Source of the DNA: Bacteroides mediterraneensis
Lineage (GTDB): Bacteria > Bacteroidota > Bacteroidia > Bacteroidales > Bacteroidaceae
Reading direction: 5' to 3'
Assembly: GCF_900128455.1 (NCBI RefSeq)
Contig: NZ_LT635783.1
Coordinates: forward strand, 1,266,919 to 1,330,918
Length of the DNA: 64,000 nt
Position 1 is the first letter of the stretch; every line of letters starts with the position of its first letter. Both the position numbers and the translations under genes were made by a program. This document shows, piece by piece, positions 1 to 9,340 of this stretch. The notes beneath the pieces were generated by a model. The model made no database searches and had not been told where the DNA came from. It worked only from the letters and a program-made list of their open reading frames with translations.

Positions 1-760
1 GCAACTGTTTCAGGAGAGACGGGTTATCTTCCATCAGCTTCAATGCGGACACCAGCTCCGGATACAGGCGGATGCGGTCCGACTGGAAATAGGTGGCAAG
101 TGCGATGCCTGCCAGTGCCCGTTGGCTGACTGCGGATTCGCTGCCCTGCTGATAGGCAAAAAACAGCCAGAGGAATTTCCGCTGGTCGAAAAGCTGCAGC
201 AGGCTCAGGGTTACGGCGCTGGTCATCACCGCCTTGTCGTTGGTTGCCATGGAAGAGCTGAGGAACAGTTCGCGGGCTTCCTGGAAGTCTTCTTCACCCC
301 ATTGTGTGGAAACCCATATCTTGTTGAACAATTCATCGATGGCATTCTGGTGGAGGGTGTAGTTTTGAAGGGCCTGCTCCTCTTCCTCAGGTGTCTGGGG
401 AGAGGGTTGTTTGGCTGCTTCCAGCATGAAACCGATTTCCTTGAAGGTGTGCGGAGGTGTCTGCGCGAATTTCCTGAATTTATCCGCAAAATAGCCGTAG
501 GCCTTTTCCTGGTCTTTCAGGAAATACGTTTTGTCGGCCAGCTCATATCCCTTGCATAGCAGCTGGTTGTAGATAGTTTCGCGTTGGGGGTCCTGCGTCC
601 CCATTTCCGTATATTGAAGCATATAGTGATAAGTCGTCTGTTGGGTCTCAATCTGCGACTTCAGCTCCCAGTTATTCAGCGTGTTTGCAGCCTCTTTAAT
701 CTTGGAGAAAGCTTCCTTGAGTCTTTTCTCGTGTAAGAGTTGAATGATTTCTTTGTGCAT
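1..760 (-). CDS. Unrecognised helical protein, 3' end outside window
   Basis: The reading frame starts at the ATG complementary to 758-760 and stays open to base 1, so at least 253 residues are visible and the C-terminus is missing. It begins MHKEIIQLLHEKRLKEAFSK and looks all-helical, with no signal peptide and no membrane segment. The helix-pair pattern resembles TPR-like proteins, but I recognise no catalytic motif and assign no function. A -7 box on the same strand (825-832) supports this start. It is divergent from the beta-barrel gene at 1124. Confidence 0.8.
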   Translation of the reverse strand, partial: MHKEIIQLLHEKRLKEAFSKIKEAANTLNNWELKSQIETQQTTYHYMLQYTEMGTQDPQRETIYNQLLCKGYELADKTYFLKDQEKAYGYFADKFRKFAQTPPHTFKEIGFMLEAAKQPSPQTPEEEEQALQNYTLHQNAIDELFNKIWVSTQWGEEDFQEARELFLSSSMATNDKAVMTSAVTLSLLQLFDQRKFLWLFFAYQQGSESAVSQRALAGIALATYFQSDRIRLYPELVSALKLMEDNPSLLKQL

Positions 761-824
761 GATATTTGTTCAGAAGTCTAAAAATAATGGAGAGGATTCT
801 TTTTCCACCCCCTTCCTTGGGAGA

Positions 825-832
825 CAAAAGTA
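825..832 (-). promoter_or_regulatory. Bacteroides-type -7 box
   Basis: The complementary strand reads TACTTTTG, matching TAnnTTTG, about 65 bases before the leftward gene starting at 760. No clear TTTG -33 element is seen. The rest of the 760-1123 gap is A+T-rich and shows no gene or RNA that I recognise. Confidence 0.45.
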
Positions 833-1123
833 ATAATTATTTCTTACTTTTCCGATTTTGGTGTTTGTATAAAAGAAAAAATAATGCTTTATGGAAAATT
901 GTTTTCTTCTCATTATGAGGTGATTATGCGATTTTTGTGGGTTTTTCTCAGAAAAAGTTGAATTTTTTTTCTGTTGGCGGATAGGGGTTTTGCCGGTAAG
1001 CTGCGTTATGAAGACGAAATCACCTAGCTAAGTGAAACAACAGAGAAACTAAACGCAAGACTGTTCATCGATAGAAATTGAATAAGAATTGCATAATTTT
1101 TAATGATTAAAAAACTAGAACTT

Positions 1124-1753
1124 ATGAAATTTAAATTTATTGCATTATCTTTGTGTATGTTGGCAAGTGCGAATCTGGTAAAAGGACAAGAACATAGTAA
1201 GAATTTCACACCTTCTGAAAACCGCCATGACATCCGTCTTTCGGTGAGTGACGGTTTGACTCAGGGAACGGTCGACGTGTTGGGTATGGGACTGCTGGAT
1301 GCGGTGACAGGCAGCAAGCGTACAGACGAAAATTACAGTCTGGTCTACGGCTTGGGTTATCGTTATTCTTTCGGACGTTTTAAGGTAGGTGCCGATTTGG
1401 GATTCTCTAAATCAAACAGCAAACTGACCTTGGCGGGAGAAACGACTCCTTCTCTGAAAGAAAGCAACCTGAATTTCCTGGTACTCCCGGCTGCGGAATT
1501 TGTGTACTATAAAAGAGGGCTGGTAGAATTGTATGGAACGGCTGCTGCCGGTGTGAACTTGAGCCGTCACAAGGAGAGCGCATTGACCGATGCCGGAAAA
1601 AAGGCGGTGCAAAAAGCTGATTTGAGCACTTCTTTTGCTTATCAGGTAAATCCGATTGCTTTGCGAGTGGGTAATGACCGGATAGGAGGTTTTGTGGAAG
1701 CCGGACTGGGACACAAAGGCTTTGTGACGGCAGGCGTTAGCTTGAAGTTTTAA
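1124..1753 (+). CDS. Outer-membrane beta-barrel protein
   Basis: The product has 209 residues from the ATG at 1124. An ATG seven codons upstream (1103) is possible, but the later start places the signal peptide MKFKFIALSLCMLASANLVK at the N-terminus. The mature part alternates polar and hydrophobic residues with many Gly and aromatic positions, and it ends in phenylalanine (VSLKF), as outer-membrane barrels do. It lies 30 bases before an ECF sigma gene and may share its transcript. Its role is unknown: it could be a small porin-like or structural barrel. Confidence 0.7.
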   Translation: MKFKFIALSLCMLASANLVKGQEHSKNFTPSENRHDIRLSVSDGLTQGTVDVLGMGLLDAVTGSKRTDENYSLVYGLGYRYSFGRFKVGADLGFSKSNSKLTLAGETTPSLKESNLNFLVLPAAEFVYYKRGLVELYGTAAAGVNLSRHKESALTDAGKKAVQKADLSTSFAYQVNPIALRVGNDRIGGFVEAGLGHKGFVTAGVSLKF

Positions 1754-1783
1754 TTAAATTCGAATATTGACTGAATCACGAGA

Positions 1784-2344
1784 ATGAAAGCCAATAGAAA
1801 GGACATATTCAAATCCCGCTTTCAGGAACATTATTCAAGGCTATGCCATATAGCCTATGGATATGTTTCTGACGCGGACGATGCGGAAGACATCGTGCAG
1901 GAACTCTTTATCGGTGTGTGGAACAAGCAGCTTGATGCCATGCCGGAAAAAGAATTCGCAGCCTATCTGACTACTTCCGTAAAAAACAGTTGTATTTCCT
2001 TTCTTCGGAAGCGGCGGGAAGACACGGTGTCGATAGAGGACCATCCGGCTTCTGCCAGCTGTCTGCCGGATGAAATGCCAGAGGAAGGAGCACGTTCTCC
2101 TGAGGACCTGCTGCATGCGGCCTTGGCCACGTTGCCTCCCAAATGCAAGGAGATTTTTTTGTTGGCCAAGCTTCAGGGCTTGAAGTATCGTGAAATTGCC
2201 GGAAAACTGGCTTTGTCGGAGAAAACAGTGGAGAATCAGATGACAAAGGCCATCAAGTTGCTGCGTGTCTATGTGGCCGAGCATGGTTTTCTGCTGGTGA
2301 CGGTCATTGTTTCCATTTTATCCATGATTATAAATCGTAAATGA
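1784..2344 (+). CDS. ECF sigma factor (FecI-like)
   Basis: This 186-residue sigma-70 family protein should direct RNA polymerase to its target promoters when released by the FecR protein encoded next. Region 2 is seen near residues 12-70 (AYGYVSDADDAEDIVQELFI) and region 4 near residues 110-160 (LPPKCKEIF, then the helix-turn-helix LKYREIAGKLALSEKTVENQ). The stop overlaps the FecR start (ATGA, 2341-2344), which implies coupled translation. Residues about 167-183 form a strongly hydrophobic tail, long enough to touch or cross the membrane. Confidence 0.92.
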   Translation: MKANRKDIFKSRFQEHYSRLCHIAYGYVSDADDAEDIVQELFIGVWNKQLDAMPEKEFAAYLTTSVKNSCISFLRKRREDTVSIEDHPASASCLPDEMPEEGARSPEDLLHAALATLPPKCKEIFLLAKLQGLKYREIAGKLALSEKTVENQMTKAIKLLRVYVAEHGFLLVTVIVSILSMIINRK

Positions 2345-3315
2345 GTATGAACAAGAATGAAGATATAAATGAATTGCTGGCCCGTTATTTTGCACATGAG
2401 CCGTTGACTCTTGTTCAGCAACGTGCACTGGATGAGTGGATTTCGGCGAATGGTCAGGAATTTGAACGAATGCGAAAGCTGATGGAGATACCGGTAAAGG
2501 TTTCGAAAGAGATTCACTTTGATGCCGAAAAGGCCTGGCAGAAAATCGAACCTCGGTTACAGGAACGTCCGAAAACGGTTGCTTTCCGGCGGAAGATGAC
2601 TTTTATCTGGTCTGCCGCGGCCTCTCTGCTACTGTTATTGGGAATTGGAGCGTTCTATCTTTTCCGTACAGGTACGGAAGAACAGCTCATCCGTTATGCG
2701 AATACAGGCACGAAGGAACAACGGGTGCTTTTGCCCGACAGCTCGGAAGTGATTCTGTATCCGAATGCTACACTGGCCTATTCTTTTTCCGGTAAGGAGG
2801 AGGGGCGGCATGCCCAATTGCGAGGTAAGGCTTTTTTCCAGGTGAAGAAGATGCACGGGATACCTTTTCAGGTAGAAACCGCTTTGTTGAATGTGGAGGT
2901 ACTGGGAACTTCGTTTCTGGTGGATGTGACACGGCAGGAAAAGGCGGGTGTGTATGTCAAGACCGGTAAAGTGCGGGTGGAGGCTTCCAGTCAGGAAGTG
3001 GTCATTGAAGCCAACGAGAAGGCGGAGCTGAAGGACGGGGCCTTGCAGGCTGACACGATTTCACGTCCGCAGGATGTGTTTGGCGAAGAGCAACAGGTGC
3101 TGGTCTTTGAGCGGACACCGGTGACGGAGGTGGTAAGCGTCATAGCCGAGAAGACAGGAATGCGAATCGATTTGGAAAAAGGGCTGGAGAAGAACCTGAT
3201 AACCACTCGAATCAGTCTGTCGGAACCGGACATTGCCAGCGAGCTGGCTTTTCTTTGTGGGTGCAAATGTGAGACATTGGTAGAAGGAAAACATTACAGG
3301 CTTTATGAAAAATAG
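2341..3315 (+). CDS. FecR family anti-sigma factor
   Basis: This 324-residue inner-membrane regulator should hold the preceding sigma factor until the partner TonB receptor signals. Residues 1-85 form a cytoplasmic sigma-binding part. One membrane span lies near residues 87-109 (WSAAASLLLLLGIGAFYLF). A periplasmic FecR domain follows (about 115-215: RVLLPDSSEVILYPNATLAY, then GKAFFQV and EVLGTSF). The C-terminal DUF4974-like domain (about 250-320) should contact the receptor's STN domain. It overlaps the receptor gene by 11 bases, completing a sigma/anti-sigma/receptor operon. Confidence 0.92.
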   Translation: MSMNKNEDINELLARYFAHEPLTLVQQRALDEWISANGQEFERMRKLMEIPVKVSKEIHFDAEKAWQKIEPRLQERPKTVAFRRKMTFIWSAAASLLLLLGIGAFYLFRTGTEEQLIRYANTGTKEQRVLLPDSSEVILYPNATLAYSFSGKEEGRHAQLRGKAFFQVKKMHGIPFQVETALLNVEVLGTSFLVDVTRQEKAGVYVKTGKVRVEASSQEVVIEANEKAELKDGALQADTISRPQDVFGEEQQVLVFERTPVTEVVSVIAEKTGMRIDLEKGLEKNLITTRISLSEPDIASELAFLCGCKCETLVEGKHYRLYEK

Positions 3316-5740
3316 ATGGCTGTTTCTCTTGTTGTGGATGATGAGTGGTTTCGGATTCCAGCAAGTGAGCGGACAGGAAGTCAAATCAGCGCATACGGTA
3401 GCGGAAGAGTGGATTCAAGTTCCTGGCTCTTCCGCTACCGTGTCGCAGTGGTTTGGCTGGATAGAAAAGTACACAGGCATCGTGTTGTCGTATAATGCGG
3501 CACAGATAGAGATGGATAAAGTCTGCCGGATAGAACGGGGTGAGAAGATGACCGTAAAGGAGCTGTTGGATAAGATTCTGGCAGGTTATCAGGTAAAGAC
3601 GGCTTTTGTACCTCCCCGGAAGCTGGTGATTCAGGCACGCCGGATGGAAAACTATTATGTCAGCGGTACCGTGTGTGAGGAGGAAAGCGAGGAACGGTTG
3701 TATGGGGCGGTCGTGACATTGGAAGACAGGCGTGGAAAGCAATGGAATACCATCTCGAACGAAAACGGGATGTTCCGTCTGTATGTGCCGGAAGGGCTGT
3801 ATGTCTTGAAGACTTCCTATATGGGCTATACTCCGCAGACCCGTGCCGTCCGGGTGGAAAAAGACTGCTTTGTCCGTACTCATCTGAAGCCGTTGCTTTT
3901 TGAAATAGAGGAAGTGACGGTTGAGTCCGGCAAACGGGAAAATGAGCTGAATGGACTGACGCCTTCTAATTTGCTTTCGTTTAACGGGAACGATTTGTTT
4001 TCTCAGATTTGGATTCTGCCGGGGGTGACCTCCTCGTTGGCAGGGCATAATTTTATGGTAGATGGGGGAGGATACGATGAGAATCAGTTGTTGCTGGACG
4101 GGGTACCTGTTTTCCATCCGGGCCATTTCAATTCCCTGTTGCCGGTCTTCAATGGAGATGCGGTGAAAAACATGGTGTTCTATAAAGGTTTTTTCCCTAC
4201 CAGACTGGAAGGGAAAATTTCGTCCGTGACGGAAGTGAATCTGAAAGAAGGAAACAAAGATGAACATGTGCGTACGCTTACACTGGATATGCCGGCTGCT
4301 TCGGTTACGCTGGAGGGACCGATTCTCAAGAAGAAACTCTCGTATATGGTGAGTGCACGGCGCAGCTGGCTGGATTTCTTCGATGGACTGTTGTCGGAAG
4401 AAAACCGCTTGAACCACTCCATGTATGACTACAATGCGAAATTGTCTTATAGCCTTTCTCCCGTCAGTACACTGAATGTGCTGGCTTACGGTGCACGGGA
4501 TGACTATCGTTTGCCGATTAAGGAGAATGGCGAGAATGCTTCTGTACTACGCTGGGACAATCAGGTTTACCAGCTGTCCTATACTACGCAAAAAGGCAGT
4601 CTTGGGAATACGACTTCCGTATTCTATTCCGCTCATAACAACCGGGCGTACATGGGGGAAATGGGGTATGATGGCGAAAGCTATGTGCATAGCGGCATCA
4701 AGTCGCTGAATGCGGCGACAGATTTCAGTTATGCTTATGAGAATCTGTATCATGCCCGCTGGGGAGTGAAATATGCGTATGAAATTTACGATCTGGTGTC
4801 GCAAGGGGGAGAGGTGACGGTGCGTCATGAACCAGTGAATCAGGTTTCCTTGTATTATGACAACTTGTTGCGCATCTCGCCCGAACTGTCTGTGCAGGTA
4901 GGTGTGCATGGAGTGGGGTATTACCCGCAGCACAGCCGTTCGTACTATAGCATCCAGCCCCGTTTCTCGCTGAAATATTTCCCTTCAGAGAAAAATCTGC
5001 TGTATGTGAACTTTTCAAAGATGGAGCAATTCTATCATTTCCTCCGTTTTGACAGTTTTTCTTTGCCTACGGATTTCAGGATGCCCAGTATTGACGGTTT
5101 CAAGCCTCGTTCCTCCGAGCATTATGAAGTGGGATGGAGGCATTTTCTGAAAGACGGACAGCTGGAGTTTTCCGCCTACTACAAGACGAGAAGAAATGTG
5201 TTGGCCTTGCGGCCGGACACGTGGATTGAGGATGGTTCGTGGCAACAGTATCTGATGGCGGGAAGGGGAGACAGTTATGGGATAAAAGGGTATTACTACC
5301 AGCAGTGGAAGCGTTGGACTTTGCAGCTTTCGTATGCGTATTCCCGGAGCCGGGAATGGTTTGGCGAGATGCCGGAAAGAGGAAAGATGCCCTCCTTGTA
5401 TGATGTGCCTCATCAGTTGGCTGGAGCCGTTTCTTACCAGCTGACGAAGCATTCCTTATTTTCCGTAGGGGGGATGTTGCGCTCGGGAAAGGTCATGCAA
5501 CTGAATGAAGATTTTGAGCTGTTGCCTGCGGAGGAGTTCCGGAAGAGGCGCGAACCGCTCAATTATCGGGTGGATGTGGGGTATTCTTACCGGAAATCCT
5601 TGGGCGAAAAACTGCTCTTACTTCGCTTGGGAGTCTATAATCTGGTGGGCAATCCTTCGGAAGAAGACATCCTGAATTTTTATTCGGTGCATTGGCATAG
5701 TAATTGTTTGCCATACGGGAGCATCAGTTTTAAGTTTTGA
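3305..5740 (+). CDS. TonB-dependent receptor with STN signalling domain
   Basis: This 811-residue outer-membrane transporter and transducer has a signal peptide (about 1-23) and an STN domain near residues 40-105 that should contact FecR. A carboxypeptidase-regulatory-like Ig domain follows (about 118-195, YYVSGTVCEEES), then the plug (ENQLLLDGVPVFHPGHF near 262-278) and the barrel, ending SISFKF. The order sigma, FecR, receptor is that of surface-signalling systems. No SusD-type lipoprotein or enzyme follows, since mfd comes next, so the substrate cannot be guessed from neighbours. Confidence 0.9.
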   Translation: MKNRWLFLLLWMMSGFGFQQVSGQEVKSAHTVAEEWIQVPGSSATVSQWFGWIEKYTGIVLSYNAAQIEMDKVCRIERGEKMTVKELLDKILAGYQVKTAFVPPRKLVIQARRMENYYVSGTVCEEESEERLYGAVVTLEDRRGKQWNTISNENGMFRLYVPEGLYVLKTSYMGYTPQTRAVRVEKDCFVRTHLKPLLFEIEEVTVESGKRENELNGLTPSNLLSFNGNDLFSQIWILPGVTSSLAGHNFMVDGGGYDENQLLLDGVPVFHPGHFNSLLPVFNGDAVKNMVFYKGFFPTRLEGKISSVTEVNLKEGNKDEHVRTLTLDMPAASVTLEGPILKKKLSYMVSARRSWLDFFDGLLSEENRLNHSMYDYNAKLSYSLSPVSTLNVLAYGARDDYRLPIKENGENASVLRWDNQVYQLSYTTQKGSLGNTTSVFYSAHNNRAYMGEMGYDGESYVHSGIKSLNAATDFSYAYENLYHARWGVKYAYEIYDLVSQGGEVTVRHEPVNQVSLYYDNLLRISPELSVQVGVHGVGYYPQHSRSYYSIQPRFSLKYFPSEKNLLYVNFSKMEQFYHFLRFDSFSLPTDFRMPSIDGFKPRSSEHYEVGWRHFLKDGQLEFSAYYKTRRNVLALRPDTWIEDGSWQQYLMAGRGDSYGIKGYYYQQWKRWTLQLSYAYSRSREWFGEMPERGKMPSLYDVPHQLAGAVSYQLTKHSLFSVGGMLRSGKVMQLNEDFELLPAEEFRKRREPLNYRVDVGYSYRKSLGEKLLLLRLGVYNLVGNPSEEDILNFYSVHWHSNCLPYGSISFKF

Positions 5741-5769
5741 GTAGTGAATTCTGGCTCATTCTTTGTCTT

Positions 5770-5805
5770 TTTGTGTGTATATTCAAACGAGATTTGCTAT
5801 TTTTG
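5770..5805 (+). promoter_or_regulatory. Promoter deciding the mfd start
   Basis: A -7 box TATTTTTG lies at 5798-5805, with TTTG at 5770-5773, a spacing of 24 (longer than usual). Transcription would begin near 5812. That rules out the upstream in-frame ATG at 5763 and supports the ATG at 5826. Confidence 0.5.
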
Positions 5806-5825
5806 CACCATCTATTGATGGAACG

Positions 5826-8800
5826 ATGAGTATAAAAGAACTTCAGGATATTTATGCCAAACATCCTAATATCGCTGGTTTGGCTTCTTTGTGTAAGGAT
5901 AAGAGTGTAAAAAATGTATTTCTGGAAGGTATGCACGGTTCATGTGCTTCCTTGTTTGCTTCGGCATGGGTCAAGTCCGTGCCGGGTGTGTATGTGTTTA
6001 TCTTGAACGACCTGGAGGAAGCGGGATATTTTTACCATGACATGGTACAGGTAAACGGAGATGCGGACATCCTGTTTTTCCCTTCTTCTTACCGTCGGGC
6101 CATCAAATACGGGCAGAAAGATGCGGCCAACGAGATTCTCCGTACGGAGGTGCTGAGCCGTCTGGAACGGCAGGAGCCGGTGGCAGTGGTCACTTATCCG
6201 GAAGCCTTGGCCGAAAAAGTGGTATCCCGGAACCAGCTTTCCGCATCTACCTTGACATTGAAGGTGGGGCAGAAAGAGGAGACGGGGAAACTCATGGAGA
6301 AACTTTCCGGCTATGGCTTTGAACACGTGGACTATGTGTACGAACCGGGACAGTTTGCCTTGCGGGGGAGTATCCTGGACGTATATTCCTTTGCATCGGA
6401 ATATCCTTATCGAATCGACTTCTTCGGTGATGAGATTGACAGTATCCGGACGTTTGAAGTCGAGACGCAGCTGTCGAAAGAGAAAAAGGAGTCGGTGAGT
6501 ATCGTACCCGAATTGTCTACCTCGGAAGGTTCGGATATCTGTTTCTTGGACTTCGTTTCCCAAAATGCGATTCTTTGGGTAAAGGATTTGCTTTGGGTAC
6601 GCGAACGTATTCAGGCGGTTCATGACGAGACCGTATCGCCGCAGGCGTTGAAAGCCTATGAAGGGGAGGAGACGGACTTGATGAATCTTTCCCGGAAACT
6701 GATTGACGGGGCAGAGTTTACGGTGCGTGCCTTGGAGTTTTTCCGGATTGATTTCGGGCATAAGGCCATAGGAACTCCTCAGGCACGGCTTGCTTTCGAA
6801 ACTTCCGTACAGCCTATTTTTCATAAGAATTTTGAATTGGTGTCGAGCTCCTTTACCGATTTCCTGCAGCGGGGCTATCGTTTGTATATCTGTTCGGATA
6901 GTGCCAAACAGACGGAGCGATTGAAAGATATCTTTCAGGAAAGAGGAGACCGGATTACGTTTGAGCCGGTGGACCGTACGCTGCACGAGGGCTTTGTGGA
7001 CCATTCGCTTCGGATGTGTGTGTTTACAGACCATCAGATATTCGACCGTTTTCATAAGTACAACCTGCGCAGCGACAAGGCACGGAGTGGAAAGGTGGCT
7101 TTGTCACTGAAAGAACTGAATACGTTTGAGCCGGGGGATTATGTGGTGCATATCGACCATGGTATCGGCCGTTTTGCGGGACTGGTGCGCATTCCGAACG
7201 GGAATACTACGCAGGAGGTCATCAAGCTGGTGTATCAGAATGACGATGTGGTGTTTGTGTCCATTCATTCGCTGCATAAAATTTCGAAATACAAAGGCAA
7301 GGAAGGCGAACAGCCGCGTATCAGTAAGCTGGGAACCGGTGCTTGGGAGAAAATCAAGGAACGGACGAAGACCAAGATTAAGGACATTGCTCGCGATTTG
7401 ATTAAATTGTATTCGCAGCGTAAACAGGAAAAAGGATTTAAATACAGCCCCGACAGTTTCTTGCAGCATGAACTGGAAGCCAGTTTCTTGTATGAGGATA
7501 CGCCCGACCAGCTGAAGGCTACTCAAGATGTGAAGGCGGACATGGAGAGCGACAAGCCGATGGACCGTCTGGTGTGTGGAGACGTGGGCTTCGGAAAGAC
7601 GGAAGTGGCCATCCGGGCGGCTTTCAAGGCAGTGGCCGACAACAAGCAGGTGGCGGTACTGGTGCCGACTACGGTGTTGGCTTTCCAGCATTACCAAACG
7701 TTTAAGAAGCGTCTGGAGGGAATGCCTTGCAAGGTGGAATACCTAAGCCGTGCGCGGACAGCCAAGGAAACCAGCCGTATTCTGAAGGAACTGGCCGAAG
7801 GAAGCATCAATATACTCATTGGTACGCACAAGATTATCGGGAAGAGCGTAAAGTTCAAGGATTTGGGGTTGCTGATTATTGACGAGGAGCAGAAGTTCGG
7901 GGTGAGCGTGAAGGAGAAACTCCGTCAGATAAAGGTGAACGTGGATACATTGACCATGACGGCTACGCCGATTCCGCGTACGCTTCAGTTCTCACTGATG
8001 GGAGCCCGTGACTTGTCGGTTATCCAGACTCCGCCGCCCAACCGGTATCCGATTCAGACAGAAGTGCACACGTTTAATGAGGAAATCATTACCGAGGCCA
8101 TCAACTTTGAAATGAGCCGTAACGGACAGGTCTTTTTTGTGAACAACCGGATTCAGAATCTGGCGGAACTGAAGGCCATGATTCAGCGGAATATTCCGGA
8201 CTGTCGGGTGTGTATCGGACACGGACAGATGCAACCGGAAGAACTGGAAAAGATTATCTTCGATTTTGTCAACTACGACTACGACGTGCTGTTGGCTACG
8301 ACCATCATTGAGAGTGGTATCGACATTCCCAATGCCAATACCATCATCATCAACCAGGCGCAGAATTTTGGATTGAGCGACTTGCATCAGATGCGGGGAC
8401 GTGTGGGACGAAGCAACAAGAAGGCTTTCTGCTACTTGCTGGCTCCTCCGTTGTCGTCTTTGACTCCTGAAGCCAAGCGCCGCTTGCAGGCCATCGAGAA
8501 TTTCAGTGACTTGGGAAGCGGTATTCACATTGCCATGCAGGATTTGGACATCCGTGGGGCCGGGAACATGCTGGGAGCCGAACAGAGCGGATTCATTGCC
8601 GACTTGGGTTATGAAACTTATCAGAAGATTCTGAACGAGGCAGTGACCGAACTGAAAAACGAAGAGTTTGCCGATTTGTATGCCGATGAAATCAAGGCCG
8701 GCGAAGAGAAAATCAGCGGTGAAGAGTTCGTGGATGAATGTACCGTGGAAAGTGACCTGGAGTTGCTGTTCCCGAATGAATACATTCCGAGCAGCAGTGA

Positions 8801-9203
8801 GCGTATGCTGTTGTACCGGGAGCTGGACAAGCTGGAACTGGACAAGGATGTGGAGGCGTTCAGGGCCCGGCTGCTCGACCGCTTTGGAAAGATTCCTCCC
8901 GAAGGAGAAGAGTTGCTGCGCATTGTGCCGTTGAGGCGGCTGGCCAAGCGCCTCGGAGTGGAGAAAGTGGTGTTGAAAGCCCAGCGTATGACCCTCTTTT
9001 TTGTCAGCAACCTGGACAGTCCGTATTATCAGAGTATGGCTTTCGGAAAGATTATTGCGTATATGTCCAAGAACCCTCGTTACTGCAATTTGCGGGAACA
9101 GAACGGACGTCGGAGTATGGTGGTCTCCAAGGTGACCAACGTGAAAGATGCAGTCAGTATCCTGCAGGAAATTGTCAGCCTGGACGGAGAAAGTGCTCAG
9201 TAG
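5826..9203 (+). CDS. mfd: Transcription-repair coupling factor Mfd
   Basis: This 1125-residue ATP-driven DNA translocase removes RNA polymerase stalled at lesions and recruits UvrA. The N-terminal UvrB-like part includes YGFEHVDYVYEPGQFALRGS. A CarD-like polymerase-interacting domain follows (FEPGDYVVHIDHGIGRFAGL). The helicase core has Walker A GDVGFGKTE (Lys near residue 591) and the DEEQKFG box near residue 685, then motif VI-type HQMRGRVGRSN and a C-terminal TRCF domain. The length fits the family. The start at 5826 (MSIKELQDIY) is chosen because a frame extension to 5763 would begin upstream of the promoter. Confidence 0.97.
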   Translation: MSIKELQDIYAKHPNIAGLASLCKDKSVKNVFLEGMHGSCASLFASAWVKSVPGVYVFILNDLEEAGYFYHDMVQVNGDADILFFPSSYRRAIKYGQKDAANEILRTEVLSRLERQEPVAVVTYPEALAEKVVSRNQLSASTLTLKVGQKEETGKLMEKLSGYGFEHVDYVYEPGQFALRGSILDVYSFASEYPYRIDFFGDEIDSIRTFEVETQLSKEKKESVSIVPELSTSEGSDICFLDFVSQNAILWVKDLLWVRERIQAVHDETVSPQALKAYEGEETDLMNLSRKLIDGAEFTVRALEFFRIDFGHKAIGTPQARLAFETSVQPIFHKNFELVSSSFTDFLQRGYRLYICSDSAKQTERLKDIFQERGDRITFEPVDRTLHEGFVDHSLRMCVFTDHQIFDRFHKYNLRSDKARSGKVALSLKELNTFEPGDYVVHIDHGIGRFAGLVRIPNGNTTQEVIKLVYQNDDVVFVSIHSLHKISKYKGKEGEQPRISKLGTGAWEKIKERTKTKIKDIARDLIKLYSQRKQEKGFKYSPDSFLQHELEASFLYEDTPDQLKATQDVKADMESDKPMDRLVCGDVGFGKTEVAIRAAFKAVADNKQVAVLVPTTVLAFQHYQTFKKRLEGMPCKVEYLSRARTAKETSRILKELAEGSINILIGTHKIIGKSVKFKDLGLLIIDEEQKFGVSVKEKLRQIKVNVDTLTMTATPIPRTLQFSLMGARDLSVIQTPPPNRYPIQTEVHTFNEEIITEAINFEMSRNGQVFFVNNRIQNLAELKAMIQRNIPDCRVCIGHGQMQPEELEKIIFDFVNYDYDVLLATTIIESGIDIPNANTIIINQAQNFGLSDLHQMRGRVGRSNKKAFCYLLAPPLSSLTPEAKRRLQAIENFSDLGSGIHIAMQDLDIRGAGNMLGAEQSGFIADLGYETYQKILNEAVTELKNEEFADLYADEIKAGEEKISGEEFVDECTVESDLELLFPNEYIPSSSERMLLYRELDKLELDKDVEAFRARLLDRFGKIPPEGEELLRIVPLRRLAKRLGVEKVVLKAQRMTLFFVSNLDSPYYQSMAFGKIIAYMSKNPRYCNLREQNGRRSMVVSKVTNVKDAVSILQEIVSLDGESAQ

Positions 9204-9340
9204 GCCCCGGTTGTCTCAATCGGGTGACAGTGGGATTGCATTTTTGTTTCAGTAAGCTTGGGATGATTCTTTTTCGGGTCGGAAGAGAAGGACTGGGAGG
9301 AATAAACGGCTATTTTTATGCCTCAAACTAAGAAAAGCTT

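Noticed and set aside
5763..5825. Upstream start for mfd
   Set aside because: The extra 21 residues are not Mfd-like, and the -7 box at 5798-5805 lies inside them.
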